Assembly (NCBI RefSeq): GCF_042651785.1
Contig: NZ_JBHSEC010000007.1
Coordinates: 62,001 to 126,000, forward strand
Length of the DNA stretch: 64,000 nt
Direction: 5' to 3'
Source: Chungangia koreensis
Lineage (GTDB): Bacteria > Bacillota > Bacilli > Bacillales_A > Planococcaceae
Shown: piece by piece, positions 35,135-42,816 of the stretch
Position numbering within the stretch: the first letter of the stretch is position 1
Layout of the letters: every line of letters starts with the position of its first letter
Made by a program: the position numbers and the translations under genes
The notes under the pieces: model-generated
Database searches by the model: none
The model's input: only the letters and a program-made list of their open reading frames with translations
What the model was told of the DNA's origin: nothing

Positions 35135-36838
35135 ATGACAGAAAAGGTGATCATTTTAGGTGGTGGGGTAGCGGGGCTAAGCGCAGCACATGAGCTGGTG
35201 GAACGCGGATTTGATGTAACGATTTATGAGGCAAAACCCATTCTTGGTGGAAAAGCGCGTTCTGTTCCTGTTTTTGGTACGGGAATGTTGGGGAGGAAGG
35301 ATCTTCCCGGCGAGCACGGGTTCCGTTTCTTTCCCCATTTCTATAAACATGTCATTGATACGATGAAACGCATTCCGCATGAAGATGAAACCGTTTATGA
35401 TCATTTAGTTTCCGCTACGGAGATGGGCATAGCCCGGTTTGATCAGCCGGTTGTACCGTTTTCGTTAGGATTTCCAAAATCTTTTTTCCATCTTAAACGA
35501 AATCTTAATAGCTTGCTTAAGACCAATTGGGGTTTAACCGATGCAGAACGTGATCTTTTTATCGATAAAATATGGCAAATTATGACGAGTTGTTTAGAAA
35601 GACGAAATGTGGAATATGAAGGGATGAGCTGGTGGGAGTTTTTAGAGGCGGAAGAACAATCGGAAGACTTCCGAAGGGTGTTTGCAGGAGTTACGCGCTC
35701 ACTTGTTGCAGCGAATGCGAAAGAAGCAAGCATGAAAACCATCGGCAATGTACTTTCCCAGCTTCTGCTTGATTTCATTAGTCCGCTGACAGATCCTGAT
35801 CGGCTGTTGAATGGTCCGACGAATGACGTTTGGATCGGCCCTTGGCTTCGTTATTTACAAGGTCGAGGTGTAAAGATTGTCCAAAATGCCCAATGCATTA
35901 AAATACAATGCGAAGGGGGAAGGATTGGTAACGTTTTGATCCTACAGGATGGCGGGGTTTCAACAGTGAAGGGTGATTATTATTTATCTGCCTTGCCGGT
36001 TGAAGGAATGGAGAAGTTGCTTACTGATGAAATGATTCAAATAGACCCTTCTTTGAAGGGAATCAGGAAGCTGAAGGAAAGCCTGAATTGGATGAATGGT
36101 ATCCAATTTTTCTTGAGAGAAGACATTCCGATTCTGCATGGCCACATATTATGTCAGGATACACCATGGGCATTGACGATGATTTCCCAATCCCAGTTTT
36201 GGCCAGCAGACATAACGAATTATGGTGATGGAAATGTTAAGGGAATCCTATCAGTTTGTATTTCCGACTGGAATACTCCTGGGATTATATATAGAAAAAA
36301 AGCGTCAGAATGTACCCGTGATGAAATTAAAGAAGAAGTGTGGGCTCAGCTTAAGAGAAGTTTGAATGCCGAAGAATCGATTCTAAACGACGATGTGCTT
36401 CACTCATGGTTCCTTGATCCTGACTTATTGTTTGGAAAGAGTGGGATAACGAATGGGTCCCCATTGTTGATAAACGAAGTTGATACCTGGCGGCTTCGGC
36501 CGGAAGCCACTACTGAAATATCCAATTTATTTTTAGCTTCTGACTATGTAAGGACAAATACTGATTTAGCCAGTATGGAGGCCGCGAATGAAGCAGCCAG
36601 AAGGGCAGTGAACGGTATACTCTCAGTTTCGAGATCAGAAGAGCCAAAATGTGATATATGGGAGATGTATGAATTCGAATTATTTACTCCGTGGCATCTT
36701 GTGGATTCAAAAAGGTATCGGAGGAACCTGCCTTGGGACGGTAAGTATTCCATGCTCAGAAGAATGCTAAAAATGATCCAGCTATTAATGAGACAAACAG
36801 CATATAATCGGAAAATCAAAGCCACCCATGTGCAATGA
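35135..36838 (+). CDS. FAD-dependent amine-oxidase/carotenoid-desaturase-like oxidoreductase
   Basis: 567 residues. The dinucleotide motif VIILGGGVAGLSAAHEL starts at residue 4 and YEAKPILGGKARS follows, as in phytoene/zeta-carotene desaturases and hydroxysqualene dehydroxylase. GEHGFRFFPHFYKHV and the C-terminal LFLASDYVRTNTDLASMEAANEAARRAVN are family FAD-binding pieces. It is longer than typical desaturases (about 500) owing to a C-terminal extension. No carotenoid or hopanoid gene is adjacent, so the substrate is open. AGGTGAAGGA precedes the ATG at 35135. Confidence 0.8.
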   Translation: MTEKVIILGGGVAGLSAAHELVERGFDVTIYEAKPILGGKARSVPVFGTGMLGRKDLPGEHGFRFFPHFYKHVIDTMKRIPHEDETVYDHLVSATEMGIARFDQPVVPFSLGFPKSFFHLKRNLNSLLKTNWGLTDAERDLFIDKIWQIMTSCLERRNVEYEGMSWWEFLEAEEQSEDFRRVFAGVTRSLVAANAKEASMKTIGNVLSQLLLDFISPLTDPDRLLNGPTNDVWIGPWLRYLQGRGVKIVQNAQCIKIQCEGGRIGNVLILQDGGVSTVKGDYYLSALPVEGMEKLLTDEMIQIDPSLKGIRKLKESLNWMNGIQFFLREDIPILHGHILCQDTPWALTMISQSQFWPADITNYGDGNVKGILSVCISDWNTPGIIYRKKASECTRDEIKEEVWAQLKRSLNAEESILNDDVLHSWFLDPDLLFGKSGITNGSPLLINEVDTWRLRPEATTEISNLFLASDYVRTNTDLASMEAANEAARRAVNGILSVSRSEEPKCDIWEMYEFELFTPWHLVDSKRYRRNLPWDGKYSMLRRMLKMIQLLMRQTAYNRKIKATHVQ

Positions 36839-36853
36839 ATTGGGTGGTTTTTT
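36822..36853 (+). terminator. Intrinsic terminator overlapping the FAD gene stop
   Basis: CCACCCA/TGGGTGG with a 12-base loop containing the stop codon, followed by T6. Confidence 0.8.
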
Positions 36854-36914
36854 AGCTTTTTTTAATGCAATACTTCCTCGATTTGTAGACATAATAATTA
36901 GTGGTTTTCATTTT

Positions 36915-36938
36915 AAAAGCCCGTATATACGGGCTTTT
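36915..36938. terminator. Perfect 24-bp palindrome, terminator-like
   Basis: AAAAGCCCGTAT and its exact reverse complement form a 24-bp palindrome. As RNA the loop must open a few central pairs. It lies between the FAD gene terminator and the NCS1 promoter; a bidirectional terminator or an operator are both possible. Confidence 0.5.
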
Positions 36939-36951
36939 AGTTGGACACAAA

Positions 36952-36980
36952 TTGATTATGTTAACTAAATTGTGTATAAT
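36952..36980 (+). promoter_or_regulatory. Sigma-A promoter of the NCS1 permease
   Basis: TTGATT, 17 bases, TATAAT. The -10 is perfect. Start expected near 36987, giving a 115-base untranslated leader. Confidence 0.7.
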
Positions 36981-37002
36981 AGATAAGTCGTTACATAAAA
37001 AA

Positions 37003-37053
37003 TTGCTATTGTCTAAGGGTTTTCAGCGAGGCAATAGAATCCTCGAAAGACCA
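37003..37053 (+). promoter_or_regulatory. Structured leader with pseudoknot potential (candidate riboswitch)
   Basis: Within the permease leader CGAGG (37027-37031) pairs with CCTCG (37041-37045), extended by GGTTTT/AAAGACC. The 9-base apical loop CAATAGAAT contains CAATAG (37032-37037), complementary to the upstream CTATTG (37006-37011). The two pairings can coexist as an H-type pseudoknot. No purine, preQ1 or other known aptamer core is recognisable. There is no obvious terminator after it, so control, if any, would act on translation. Confidence 0.4.
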
Positions 37054-37101
37054 TTTTGACTAAAAGGAGACGTGAGAATAGCATAGAGAAAGGATGATTA
37101 T

Positions 37102-38535
37102 ATGAAGGCTGTTCAAACAGCAGACGTAGAAGTAACGAAGACAGTGGATGATTATTCTTTTGATCGAGTCCCTGAAGAAAAGAGGAATATGGGTTGGTTC
37201 AGTGTTACCAATATCACATTCGGGATCGCTACCGCTATATTCTATTTCCAAATGGGAAGTGTGATGGCTCTACAATTCGGAGCAATTAATGCCATCATTT
37301 CAGCAATTTATGCCATAATTGTGGCAGGTATTTTAGGAACCGTCATTTCTTATTTATCGGCAAAATCAGGTATGAACGTTAACCTGATGTCGAGAAGCGG
37401 TTTCGGTTATATCGGTGCTTCTTTAACCTCATTAATATACGCATCGAACTTTATCATGTATTGTGCGTTTGAAGGCATGATTTTGGTAGCTGCGGTACAC
37501 GCATTTTTCCCCTCAATTCCAGTTTGGCTATTAATCATCGTATTTGGCACCATCATTATTCCGCTAAATTGGTTTGGCATTAAGCAGTTAGACAAACTGC
37601 AAAAATGGTCCTTGCCGATCTTTGCTATCTTTTTAATTGTGACCATTATTGTTGCATGGAACAAAACATCTTTATATGAAGGCAGTTTTTGGACTTATAT
37701 GCCTGAAGGCGTACAAATCGGTGGCAGTGCATTATTGCTCTGTATCGGTATGCAACATGGGATTATGGGTTTAACAGCTCTATTAGGTTCTGACTATGCT
37801 CGTTTCCTAAAACCGAAAGATCTTAAACTTGGATCAGTTATGATTGGTTTTATCCCGCAAATATTTTGTTTCGGTGTAATGGGCGGACTAGGTATTTGGT
37901 TTGGTGTCCGCTTAGGCGAATCAAATCCAGGGGTTTACATTGTCACACTTCTTGGACTTGGCGGCGTATTGTTTACATTGCTCACTCAATTGAGAATTAA
38001 TGTAACGAATATATACAGCGCATCGCTATCTCTTTCCAACTTTTTTGAGAATGTATTTCATTTTAAGCCAGGCAGACGATTCTGGGTGGTCGTTGCAGGT
38101 GTGGTCTCGATGGGACTCATGCTTGGCGGCATTTTAGACCACTTGAGTGCTGCTATGACATTCCAAGGTGTATTCCTGATGACTTGGGCAGCGATCTTAG
38201 TGACAGACGCATTAGTTGTGAAAAAGCTGATGAAGATTGTTCCGGAAGGCTATGAAGCGAAGCAGGAAAAACTATTTAAATGGAATCCAGTGGGTGTTGC
38301 TCCACTTGTCATTGCGAGTATATTAGGCACAATTGCTGCACTCGGTTACATGGGAACATTCCTGCAAAGTACAGCTTCTTTCTTTGCAGCTGTCTTGGCG
38401 TCCATATTGACAGTAATTGTTGCAAAGGCGACAAATGGCCAGTATTACTATAAAGAATCCGCTGTTCGTAAAGCGAAGAAAGAAAAAGAACCGAGATCTT
38501 CTAATAGTGAAGGCCGGGAAGCAGAGAGTTATTAA
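37102..38535 (+). CDS. NCS1 family nucleobase permease (cytosine/purine permease-like)
   Basis: 477 residues, about twelve membrane segments. DYSFDRVPEEKRNMGWFSVTNI, the glycine-rich LMSRSGFGYIGAS and NWFGIKQLDKLQKWSLPIF are NCS1/CodB-like blocks. Imports a nucleobase or related heterocycle with a cation. The hydrophilic C-terminal tail (KKEKEPRSSNSEGR) is cytoplasmic. A strong promoter and a 115-base structured leader precede it. GAAAGGATG lies before the ATG. No catabolic gene is adjacent. Confidence 0.85.
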   Translation: MKAVQTADVEVTKTVDDYSFDRVPEEKRNMGWFSVTNITFGIATAIFYFQMGSVMALQFGAINAIISAIYAIIVAGILGTVISYLSAKSGMNVNLMSRSGFGYIGASLTSLIYASNFIMYCAFEGMILVAAVHAFFPSIPVWLLIIVFGTIIIPLNWFGIKQLDKLQKWSLPIFAIFLIVTIIVAWNKTSLYEGSFWTYMPEGVQIGGSALLLCIGMQHGIMGLTALLGSDYARFLKPKDLKLGSVMIGFIPQIFCFGVMGGLGIWFGVRLGESNPGVYIVTLLGLGGVLFTLLTQLRINVTNIYSASLSLSNFFENVFHFKPGRRFWVVVAGVVSMGLMLGGILDHLSAAMTFQGVFLMTWAAILVTDALVVKKLMKIVPEGYEAKQEKLFKWNPVGVAPLVIASILGTIAALGYMGTFLQSTASFFAAVLASILTVIVAKATNGQYYYKESAVRKAKKEKEPRSSNSEGREAESY

Positions 38536-38537
38536 TA

Positions 38538-38575
38538 TAAAGAGGATGTCCATTGACCCGGACATCCTCTTTTCT
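38538..38575. terminator. Bidirectional intrinsic terminator
   Basis: AAAGAGGATGTCC and GGACATCCTCTTT pair over 13 bases around an 8-base loop. Confidence 0.9.
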
Positions 38576-38951
38576 ATACATATGTTAACTTTCCGTTTTC
38601 GGGTTTGGCGACCCTTTCCCTCGCATCTGCAGGGAATATAAACGTCCAAGGCATGCTGCAACTTGAGGGTACTGTAACATTTGGCAAGTTGAAAGTATGC
38701 TCAGCAAACTGTTCTTGTCCTGCATCATACCGAAGCTTAGCATCGATGAAATTGAGGTCTGTTTCCGTGAAATTATGAATTAGAACAGTAATGAGAAGCT
38801 CTTTTTTATAGTTCTCAGCTTCCCAAATTGGAGTGAACCGGATTGGTTCAGTAGCCGGTTCTTTTGTTGATTCAAAAAGTTCCTCAATCATAACCCGATC
38901 TTTTTTCGATAACGCTTTGTCCCAGGAAGCTTCAAATTGTAGTTTTTGCAT
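38574..38951 (-). CDS. SLAP domain protein
   Basis: 125 residues. LQFEASWDKALSKKDRVMIE followed by LLITVLIHNFTETDLNFIDAKLRY and the C-terminal SSCSMPWTFIFPADA is the SLAP domain linked to S-layer assembly in Bacillales. There is no signal peptide, so it acts inside the cell or is exported by another route. GGGGAGTG lies before the ATG. Single gene. Confidence 0.8.
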   Translation of the reverse strand: MQKLQFEASWDKALSKKDRVMIEELFESTKEPATEPIRFTPIWEAENYKKELLITVLIHNFTETDLNFIDAKLRYDAGQEQFAEHTFNLPNVTVPSSCSMPWTFIFPADARERVAKPENGKLTYV

Positions 38952-39084
38952 CGGAACACTCCCCTAAATAGTAGGTTGAACGCAACTAATTCCTTACTCG
39001 ATTATAGCAATATTTGTGTGCTGCCTAAAGGAATCAGCTGAGCATCCAATTTAATCAGAATAATAACTGGGTGTTTGAATAAGT

Positions 39085-39117
39085 TACACAAAAACCCGGG
39101 AAATTATATTCCCGGGT
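39085..39117 (-). terminator. Intrinsic terminator of the yflT-like gene
   Basis: AACCCGGGAA/TTCCCGGGTT, 6-base loop, T5 on the minus strand. Confidence 0.85.
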
Positions 39118-39129
39118 TCTTCGTTCTTA

Positions 39130-39450
39130 TTATTTGTTTGCAACTAAGACAAGTTTCCCCTTGTCGAGTTCCTTTTCATATTGTGCTGCTTCTGTTTCAC
39201 TCAATCCGACCGAAGCAAGTTTATTGCGGAGTTCATCTCCACGAGAGTTGACCATGTTTTTCATGGATTTTAGGAACCCTTGTTCACTTACACCGGCTTC
39301 TTCTGTTCCTAACGCATCGTTAATGTCTTCTTCCCGTTCTTCATAGTGTGCAAAGATGTAAATGTTGTCACGTAGATATCCTTGTGCTTCTAAATTTTCT
39401 ACTTCCTGTTTGGCCTTAACTGCGTTTTCTACTGTTAGTTTAACTGTCAT
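39130..39450 (-). CDS. General stress protein, YflT-like
   Basis: 106 residues. ENLEAQGYLRDNIYIFAHYEER near the N-terminus and NSRGDELRNKLASVGLSETEAAQYEKELDKGKLVLV fit the YflT / general stress protein 17M-like domain. Homologues belong to the sigma-B regulon; a sigma-B-like promoter (GTTTTG, 15 bases, GGAATA on the minus strand) lies at 39483-39509. TTAGGAGGG precedes the ATG. The 21-bp repeat array lies just upstream of that promoter. Confidence 0.8.
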   Translation of the reverse strand: MTVKLTVENAVKAKQEVENLEAQGYLRDNIYIFAHYEEREEDINDALGTEEAGVSEQGFLKSMKNMVNSRGDELRNKLASVGLSETEAAQYEKELDKGKLVLVANK

Positions 39451-39482
39451 TTATATCCCTCCTAATTATGTTCACATTTATC

Positions 39483-39509
39483 TATTCCACTAAAAAGGAG
39501 GAACAAAAC
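39483..39509 (-). promoter_or_regulatory. Possible sigma-B promoter of the yflT-like gene
   Basis: Minus strand GTTTTG, 15 bases, GGAATA; close to the sigma-B pattern GTTT-N13-15-GGGNAN. Located 33-60 bases before the start codon. Confidence 0.45.
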
Positions 39510-39552
39510 GTTGTCGCAGGATTTGAGGGGGAATAAAAAAGCTAAAAACTAT

Positions 39553-39670
39553 AATCGGTAGTAAAGCGGGAGGAATCGGTAGTAAACGTACAATAATCGG
39601 TAGTAAAGGGATAAAAATCGGTAGTAAACCCAAGATAATCGGTAGTAAAACCTCCAGAATCGGTAGTAGC
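39553..39670. repeat. Six-copy 21-bp tandem repeat with core AATCGGTAGTAAA
   Basis: The core AATCGGTAGTAAA starts at 39553, 39574, 39595, 39616, 39637 and 39658, exactly 21 bases apart. The 8 bases between cores vary completely, and copy six ends AGC rather than AAA. The array lies between the yxcD terminator and the yflT promoter. Read on the minus strand it encodes a repeating LLPI heptapeptide frame without a ribosome binding site. Two helical turns per unit would put all cores on one face of the DNA. Confidence 0.9.
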
Positions 39671-39688
39671 CTGCCCCAGCTGCCTGAC

Positions 39689-39732
39689 AAAAAAACAACA
39701 GCTTGTGGCAAATAAATGCACAAGCTGTTGTT
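39689..39732 (-). terminator. Intrinsic terminator of the yxcD-like gene
   Basis: AACAACAGCTTGTG and CACAAGCTGTTGTT pair over 14 bases around 11 bases; T7 follows on the minus strand. It abuts the stop codon. Confidence 0.85.
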
Positions 39733-39733
39733 A

Positions 39734-40024
39734 CTATGAAATATAGGCAATGATCCCTAATTCATCATCAAGCTTTAACTCAATAGCTGCAGCGAAAGGA
39801 TCCATATTCAAAAACTCATCAATCCATAAGCGAAGGGCTTCAATGATGTTCGCCAAAATTAGGATCTGTTTCCTGCCATCCACCCATGACTCTGCGGAAA
39901 ATCCGTAATCATCATCATACAAAAGCTCTACTTCCACTTCTTCTGGTCGAACCTGCTTTTTGCGAGCTGTATAAACGCAAAGAGAGTTGATGATATCCTG
40001 TTCGGATATGATCAATTTCTCCAT
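39734..40024 (-). CDS. DUF2653 protein (YxcD-like)
   Basis: 96 residues. EKLIISEQDIINSLCVYTARKKQVRPEEVEVELLYDDDYGF and a central ILANIIEALRLWIDEFL are typical of DUF2653. Function unknown; cytoplasmic. Its start overlaps the end of the upstream membrane-protein gene by 13 bases, so the two are translated together. Confidence 0.8.
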   Translation of the reverse strand: MEKLIISEQDIINSLCVYTARKKQVRPEEVEVELLYDDDYGFSAESWVDGRKQILILANIIEALRLWIDEFLNMDPFAAAIELKLDDELGIIAYIS

Positions 40025-40452
40025 GGATTGGAATCCTCATCACGTTTTTTTATTAGCATTGTAAATACTGTCTTAATCAACCAAAGCAGTACAAGGATAC
40101 CTAACACATTAATTAATAAGCCTAAAACGGACCCTAACATGCCCATGTTCGCAAACAAGCTGCCGAATAGTAACCCGGCAAGGCCTCCAACAAATAATCC
40201 TCTCATTAAACCGCCAGATGAGAACCCTTTATTGTTAGTAGTGGTATTGGATTTGTTGACGGCTGTTGAATCAGTGTCTTTCTTTTGTATATTAGATTTT
40301 TGATTTTGTTGGTTGTTATTGAAGTTGAATCCCTTCTTACCGGATTTATAACCTTTTGCCTCTACTGAAGCCGGATCACTAATCAGCACCGTGGTTCCTA
40401 CCGCAGCAAATAGTAGAGCGGCTGACAATAAAGCTGCCATGAATTTTTTCAA
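40012..40452 (-). CDS. Exported or membrane protein, Gly/Asn-rich with C-terminal membrane segment
   Basis: 146 residues. Signal-like N-terminus (MKKFMAALLSAALLFAAVGTTVLI), an Asn/Lys/Ser-rich linker (residues 35-75, FNFNNNQQNQKSN), a Gly/Leu-rich hydrophobic stretch GLMRGLFVGGLAGLLFGSLF and a membrane segment VLGLLINVLGILVLLWLIKTVF. The layout resembles Bacillus proteins annotated as Tim44-like, without the Tim44 domain. Cotranscribed with the yxcD-like gene. GGAGGGAC precedes the ATG. Confidence 0.7.
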   Translation of the reverse strand: MKKFMAALLSAALLFAAVGTTVLISDPASVEAKGYKSGKKGFNFNNNQQNQKSNIQKKDTDSTAVNKSNTTTNNKGFSSGGLMRGLFVGGLAGLLFGSLFANMGMLGSVLGLLINVLGILVLLWLIKTVFTMLIKKRDEDSNPWRN

Positions 40453-40602
40453 AATTGATGTCCCTCCATGTTGTTTGTCCTACATTCATTATATACGAAT
40501 AACTTTTTAATTGGTTTCATTTAGTATGTCCATTTTAGGAGAAATCAGGTCGGCATAAAATCATGTGAACGAGAAATGATATCGGTGAATGGAGGTGGAA
40601 TC

Positions 40603-40779
40603 ATGAACACTCAACCAAATGGGAAATATACGGAAGCCGGAACGGACATTGAGGAAGTGAAAAAAAGAAATGCCGAATCGGGTATGACATATAATGAAGT
40701 GAAGGAAATGCTGGCAAGGTCAATTACGAAAGAGGCTGCAGAACGTACCAGTGTGCCATCCAATAGTAAAAGTATTTAA
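40603..40779 (+). CDS. Small gamma-type SASP-like protein
   Basis: 58 residues. AGTDIEEVKKRNAESGMTYNEVKEMLA recalls the FxSETDxxxVKxQNAxSE repeat of gamma-type small acid-soluble spore proteins, which serve as amino-acid stores in spores. Gln content is low for that class, so the match is partial. The ATG at 40603 has a strong GGAGGTGG; the longer frame from 40576 overlaps that site. A terminator follows directly. Confidence 0.5.
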   Translation: MNTQPNGKYTEAGTDIEEVKKRNAESGMTYNEVKEMLARSITKEAAERTSVPSNSKSI

Positions 40780-40783
40780 TGAG

Positions 40784-40808
40784 AAGGCAGGAGAAATCCT
40801 GCCTTTTT
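40784..40808 (+). terminator. Intrinsic terminator of the SASP-like gene
   Basis: AAGGCAGGA/TCCTGCCTT with GAAA loop and T5. Confidence 0.9.
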
Positions 40809-40885
40809 AGATTCTATTGACAGGGATTTAACAGTAAAAGGAGAATATGTATAGATAGAGATAAATAGAGGGGACGAACTAATGG

Positions 40886-41599
40886 ATGGGGTTTAATGTT
40901 GTTGAATGGTCACTGACGAGTTTAATCTGGATCATAGTGGCTGTGCTTGCTTTTCATGTTTATAAAAATCAAAAAGAAAAAACGAAATCATGGAAAATCG
41001 TTCTTTTACTCTTAACAGGAATATTTTCCTTCTCCTTTACTATTCCGATCGGTGGAGAATTTATACGAGTTGCCATATTGCCGCTCGGTGTCATGGCATT
41101 GGCCTTCCTATTCAGAAAGAAGAAAGAAAAATGGTTAGTATATCGGAAATATGCGTGGCTTGGTTTTTGGGCAAATTATCTCTTTTTATTTGCAAGCCTG
41201 CTTTCAAATCCAATTCATCATGCCATTTATCCAGAACACTTGGCACATACATACATAGCTAAATTTGATGAACCATCGTTAATGATGATCCATCCTTCGG
41301 GTGAAGAAAGAATAGTCGTTCAAGAAGAGTTCGAAGATGCTTTAACAACAATGACTTTTCAAGGGGATTTTCCTCCTTTGGCCTGGTATTATGAAACGGA
41401 AAATCATGAGCAAACAGAACCTAGATATGTAGAAGAACGATTTCCTTACATTGTAAATGGAGTAGTCCCAAAATGGGGAAGCGGTATTGAGTCAATCGTT
41501 TATATGGAGAAGGATGGAAAGGGGATCATGGTGAGTACACCGGATGGCCAGTATTATTTCCGTTCAGTACAGGAATTGTTCGTGGAGGGTGAAAAATGA
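40886..41599 (+). CDS. Hypothetical membrane protein, first gene of a coupled pair
   Basis: Not recognised. 237 residues: four hydrophobic segments in the first 115 residues (VEWSLTSLIWIIVAVLAF; IVLLLLTGIFSFSFTI; VAILPLGVMALAFLF; YAWLGFWANYLFLFASLL), then a soluble domain with LMMIHPSGEERIVVQEEF and GIMVSTPDGQYYFRS. The start at 40886 is the best in-frame ATG behind AGAGGGGAC; an earlier ATG at 40882 opens only a four-codon frame. Its stop overlaps the next gene's ATG. Confidence 0.6.
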   Translation: MGFNVVEWSLTSLIWIIVAVLAFHVYKNQKEKTKSWKIVLLLLTGIFSFSFTIPIGGEFIRVAILPLGVMALAFLFRKKKEKWLVYRKYAWLGFWANYLFLFASLLSNPIHHAIYPEHLAHTYIAKFDEPSLMMIHPSGEERIVVQEEFEDALTTMTFQGDFPPLAWYYETENHEQTEPRYVEERFPYIVNGVVPKWGSGIESIVYMEKDGKGIMVSTPDGQYYFRSVQELFVEGEK

Positions 41600-42348
41600 T
41601 GAAAAAGAGGATCCTAATAGGAGTAGCAGCAGTTGCACTGATTATTGTCGCCATTTTCGTCTTCCGTCTACAGTTCTCAAAGCCTCCCTCTAAATTCTTG
41701 ACTGCTCAGGAAATAAAAACGGAGATCAATGAGGTTTACCAAAACTCTGAAATAAGCGAAGTGCAGGATGTAATTTTTATAAATGACCGGAATGTATTCG
41801 TGCCTCTTCTACTCGATGATGGAAATTATGGCTCGGCTGCTTGGACTTGGAAATCTTCAGAAAACTGGCAACTTCAATCTTTTGATTTGATCGGTTCTCC
41901 TCGACTATGGAAAATTGGGGATGAGGAAGGTTACTTCATTTGGAATATGCCTCCTGATGAGCAGGTGGCTGGTATCAATTTTTACATGATTCGTGACCGA
42001 AATGCGTGGGTTAGTGGAGGCACTCCTTTTTACTTGCCAAGAATTCAAATGGAACACCATATCCCATATGAGAAAAACGGGTACGGTGTTTATGAGATGC
42101 CAAAAGAATGGATGAAACTGACGAAGCAGCTGTCTGAAAATGAAGCAGGACGAACAGACCAACTATTCCAAAGTATGTTTTCGCATAATGAACTTGTACA
42201 ATTCGGCTGGAGAACTGTGGATCATGAGGGTCAGTTAAAAGATATCAAGCAGGACAATCATATAAGTGGCGGCTTCGCATACTCCTCAAGCCCAGATTTT
42301 CACTTTGTATTTCCTCTACATGAAGGCGAAGTGGAATCAGGCAAATAG
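41596..42348 (+). CDS. Hypothetical membrane-anchored protein, second gene of a coupled pair
   Basis: Not recognised. 250 residues: N-terminal membrane anchor (RILIGVAAVALIIVAIFVF), then an external domain containing FINDRNVFVPLLLDDGNYGSAAWTWKSSENWQL and AGINFYMIRDRNAWVSGG, which reads like a beta-rich domain. Starts at ATGATG, overlapping the previous stop by 4 bases with GGAGGGTG upstream, so it is translationally coupled to its membrane partner. Probably one membrane complex. Confidence 0.6.
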   Translation: MMKKRILIGVAAVALIIVAIFVFRLQFSKPPSKFLTAQEIKTEINEVYQNSEISEVQDVIFINDRNVFVPLLLDDGNYGSAAWTWKSSENWQLQSFDLIGSPRLWKIGDEEGYFIWNMPPDEQVAGINFYMIRDRNAWVSGGTPFYLPRIQMEHHIPYEKNGYGVYEMPKEWMKLTKQLSENEAGRTDQLFQSMFSHNELVQFGWRTVDHEGQLKDIKQDNHISGGFAYSSSPDFHFVFPLHEGEVESGK

Positions 42349-42352
42349 GAAA

Positions 42353-42385
42353 GGGATCTTGCATTTACACAAGATCCCTTTGTTT
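42353..42385. terminator. Intrinsic terminator between convergent genes
   Basis: GGGATCTTG/CAAGATCCC with an 8-base loop; TTTGTTTT on the plus strand, weaker tail for arsC. Confidence 0.8.
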
Positions 42386-42807
42386 TACTCACCAGTTTCG
42401 GCAAATCGTTTTATTCTGTCGCCAATTTCGTCTCGTACCCGTTGGAATACGGACCATTTCTCTTCTTCAGAGCCTTCCGCTTTAGCCGGGTCATCGAATC
42501 CCCAATGGTCACGCATTACATGAGGCGGTGTTGTGGGGCATTTGTCCGCAGCGTCTCCACATAAGGTTACGACAAAGTCTGCGTTGTTAAGCACTTCACG
42601 GTCAATGATATCGGAGGTTTGGTCGGCAATATCGATCCCAATCTCCTGCATGGCTTTTACGGCTTTAGGATTTAAACCATGGGCTTCTATTCCTGCGCTT
42701 AAAACCTTCCAGTCGTCCCCTAAAAGTTGTTTTGCCCAACCTTCAGCCATCTGGCTTCGGCATGAATTGCCTGTACATAAGAAATAGATGATCTTCTTCT
42801 CCAACAC
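42385..42807 (-). CDS. arsC: Arsenate reductase (thioredoxin-coupled)
   Basis: 140 residues. Reduces arsenate to arsenite with electrons from thioredoxin. The phosphatase-like loop CTGNSCRS holds C11 and R17, and the redox relay cysteines are C83 and C90 (LCGDAADKC), the pattern of Staphylococcus pI258 and Bacillus ArsC. It follows arsB by 9 bases on the minus strand, so the exporter and reductase form one operon. CTATAGGAGGCG precedes the start. Confidence 0.95.
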   Translation of the reverse strand: MLEKKIIYFLCTGNSCRSQMAEGWAKQLLGDDWKVLSAGIEAHGLNPKAVKAMQEIGIDIADQTSDIIDREVLNNADFVVTLCGDAADKCPTTPPHVMRDHWGFDDPAKAEGSEEEKWSVFQRVRDEIGDRIKRFAETGE

Positions 42808-42816
42808 ATTCGCCTC

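Noticed and set aside
36915..36938. Insertion-sequence terminal repeat
   Set aside because: The palindrome stands alone with no transposase or target duplication nearby.
36987..37101. Purine or preQ1 riboswitch before the NCS1 permease
   Set aside because: The conserved three-way junction of purine aptamers and the A-rich preQ1-I tail are absent; only an unclassified pseudoknot remains.
39553..39670. CRISPR array
   Set aside because: Repeat cores are 13 bases and gaps only 8 bases; no cas genes nearby.
39490..39750. Open frame on the minus strand encoding LLPI heptad repeats
   Set aside because: It is produced by the 21-base DNA repeat, overlaps the start of nothing with a ribosome binding site, and runs through a terminator hairpin.
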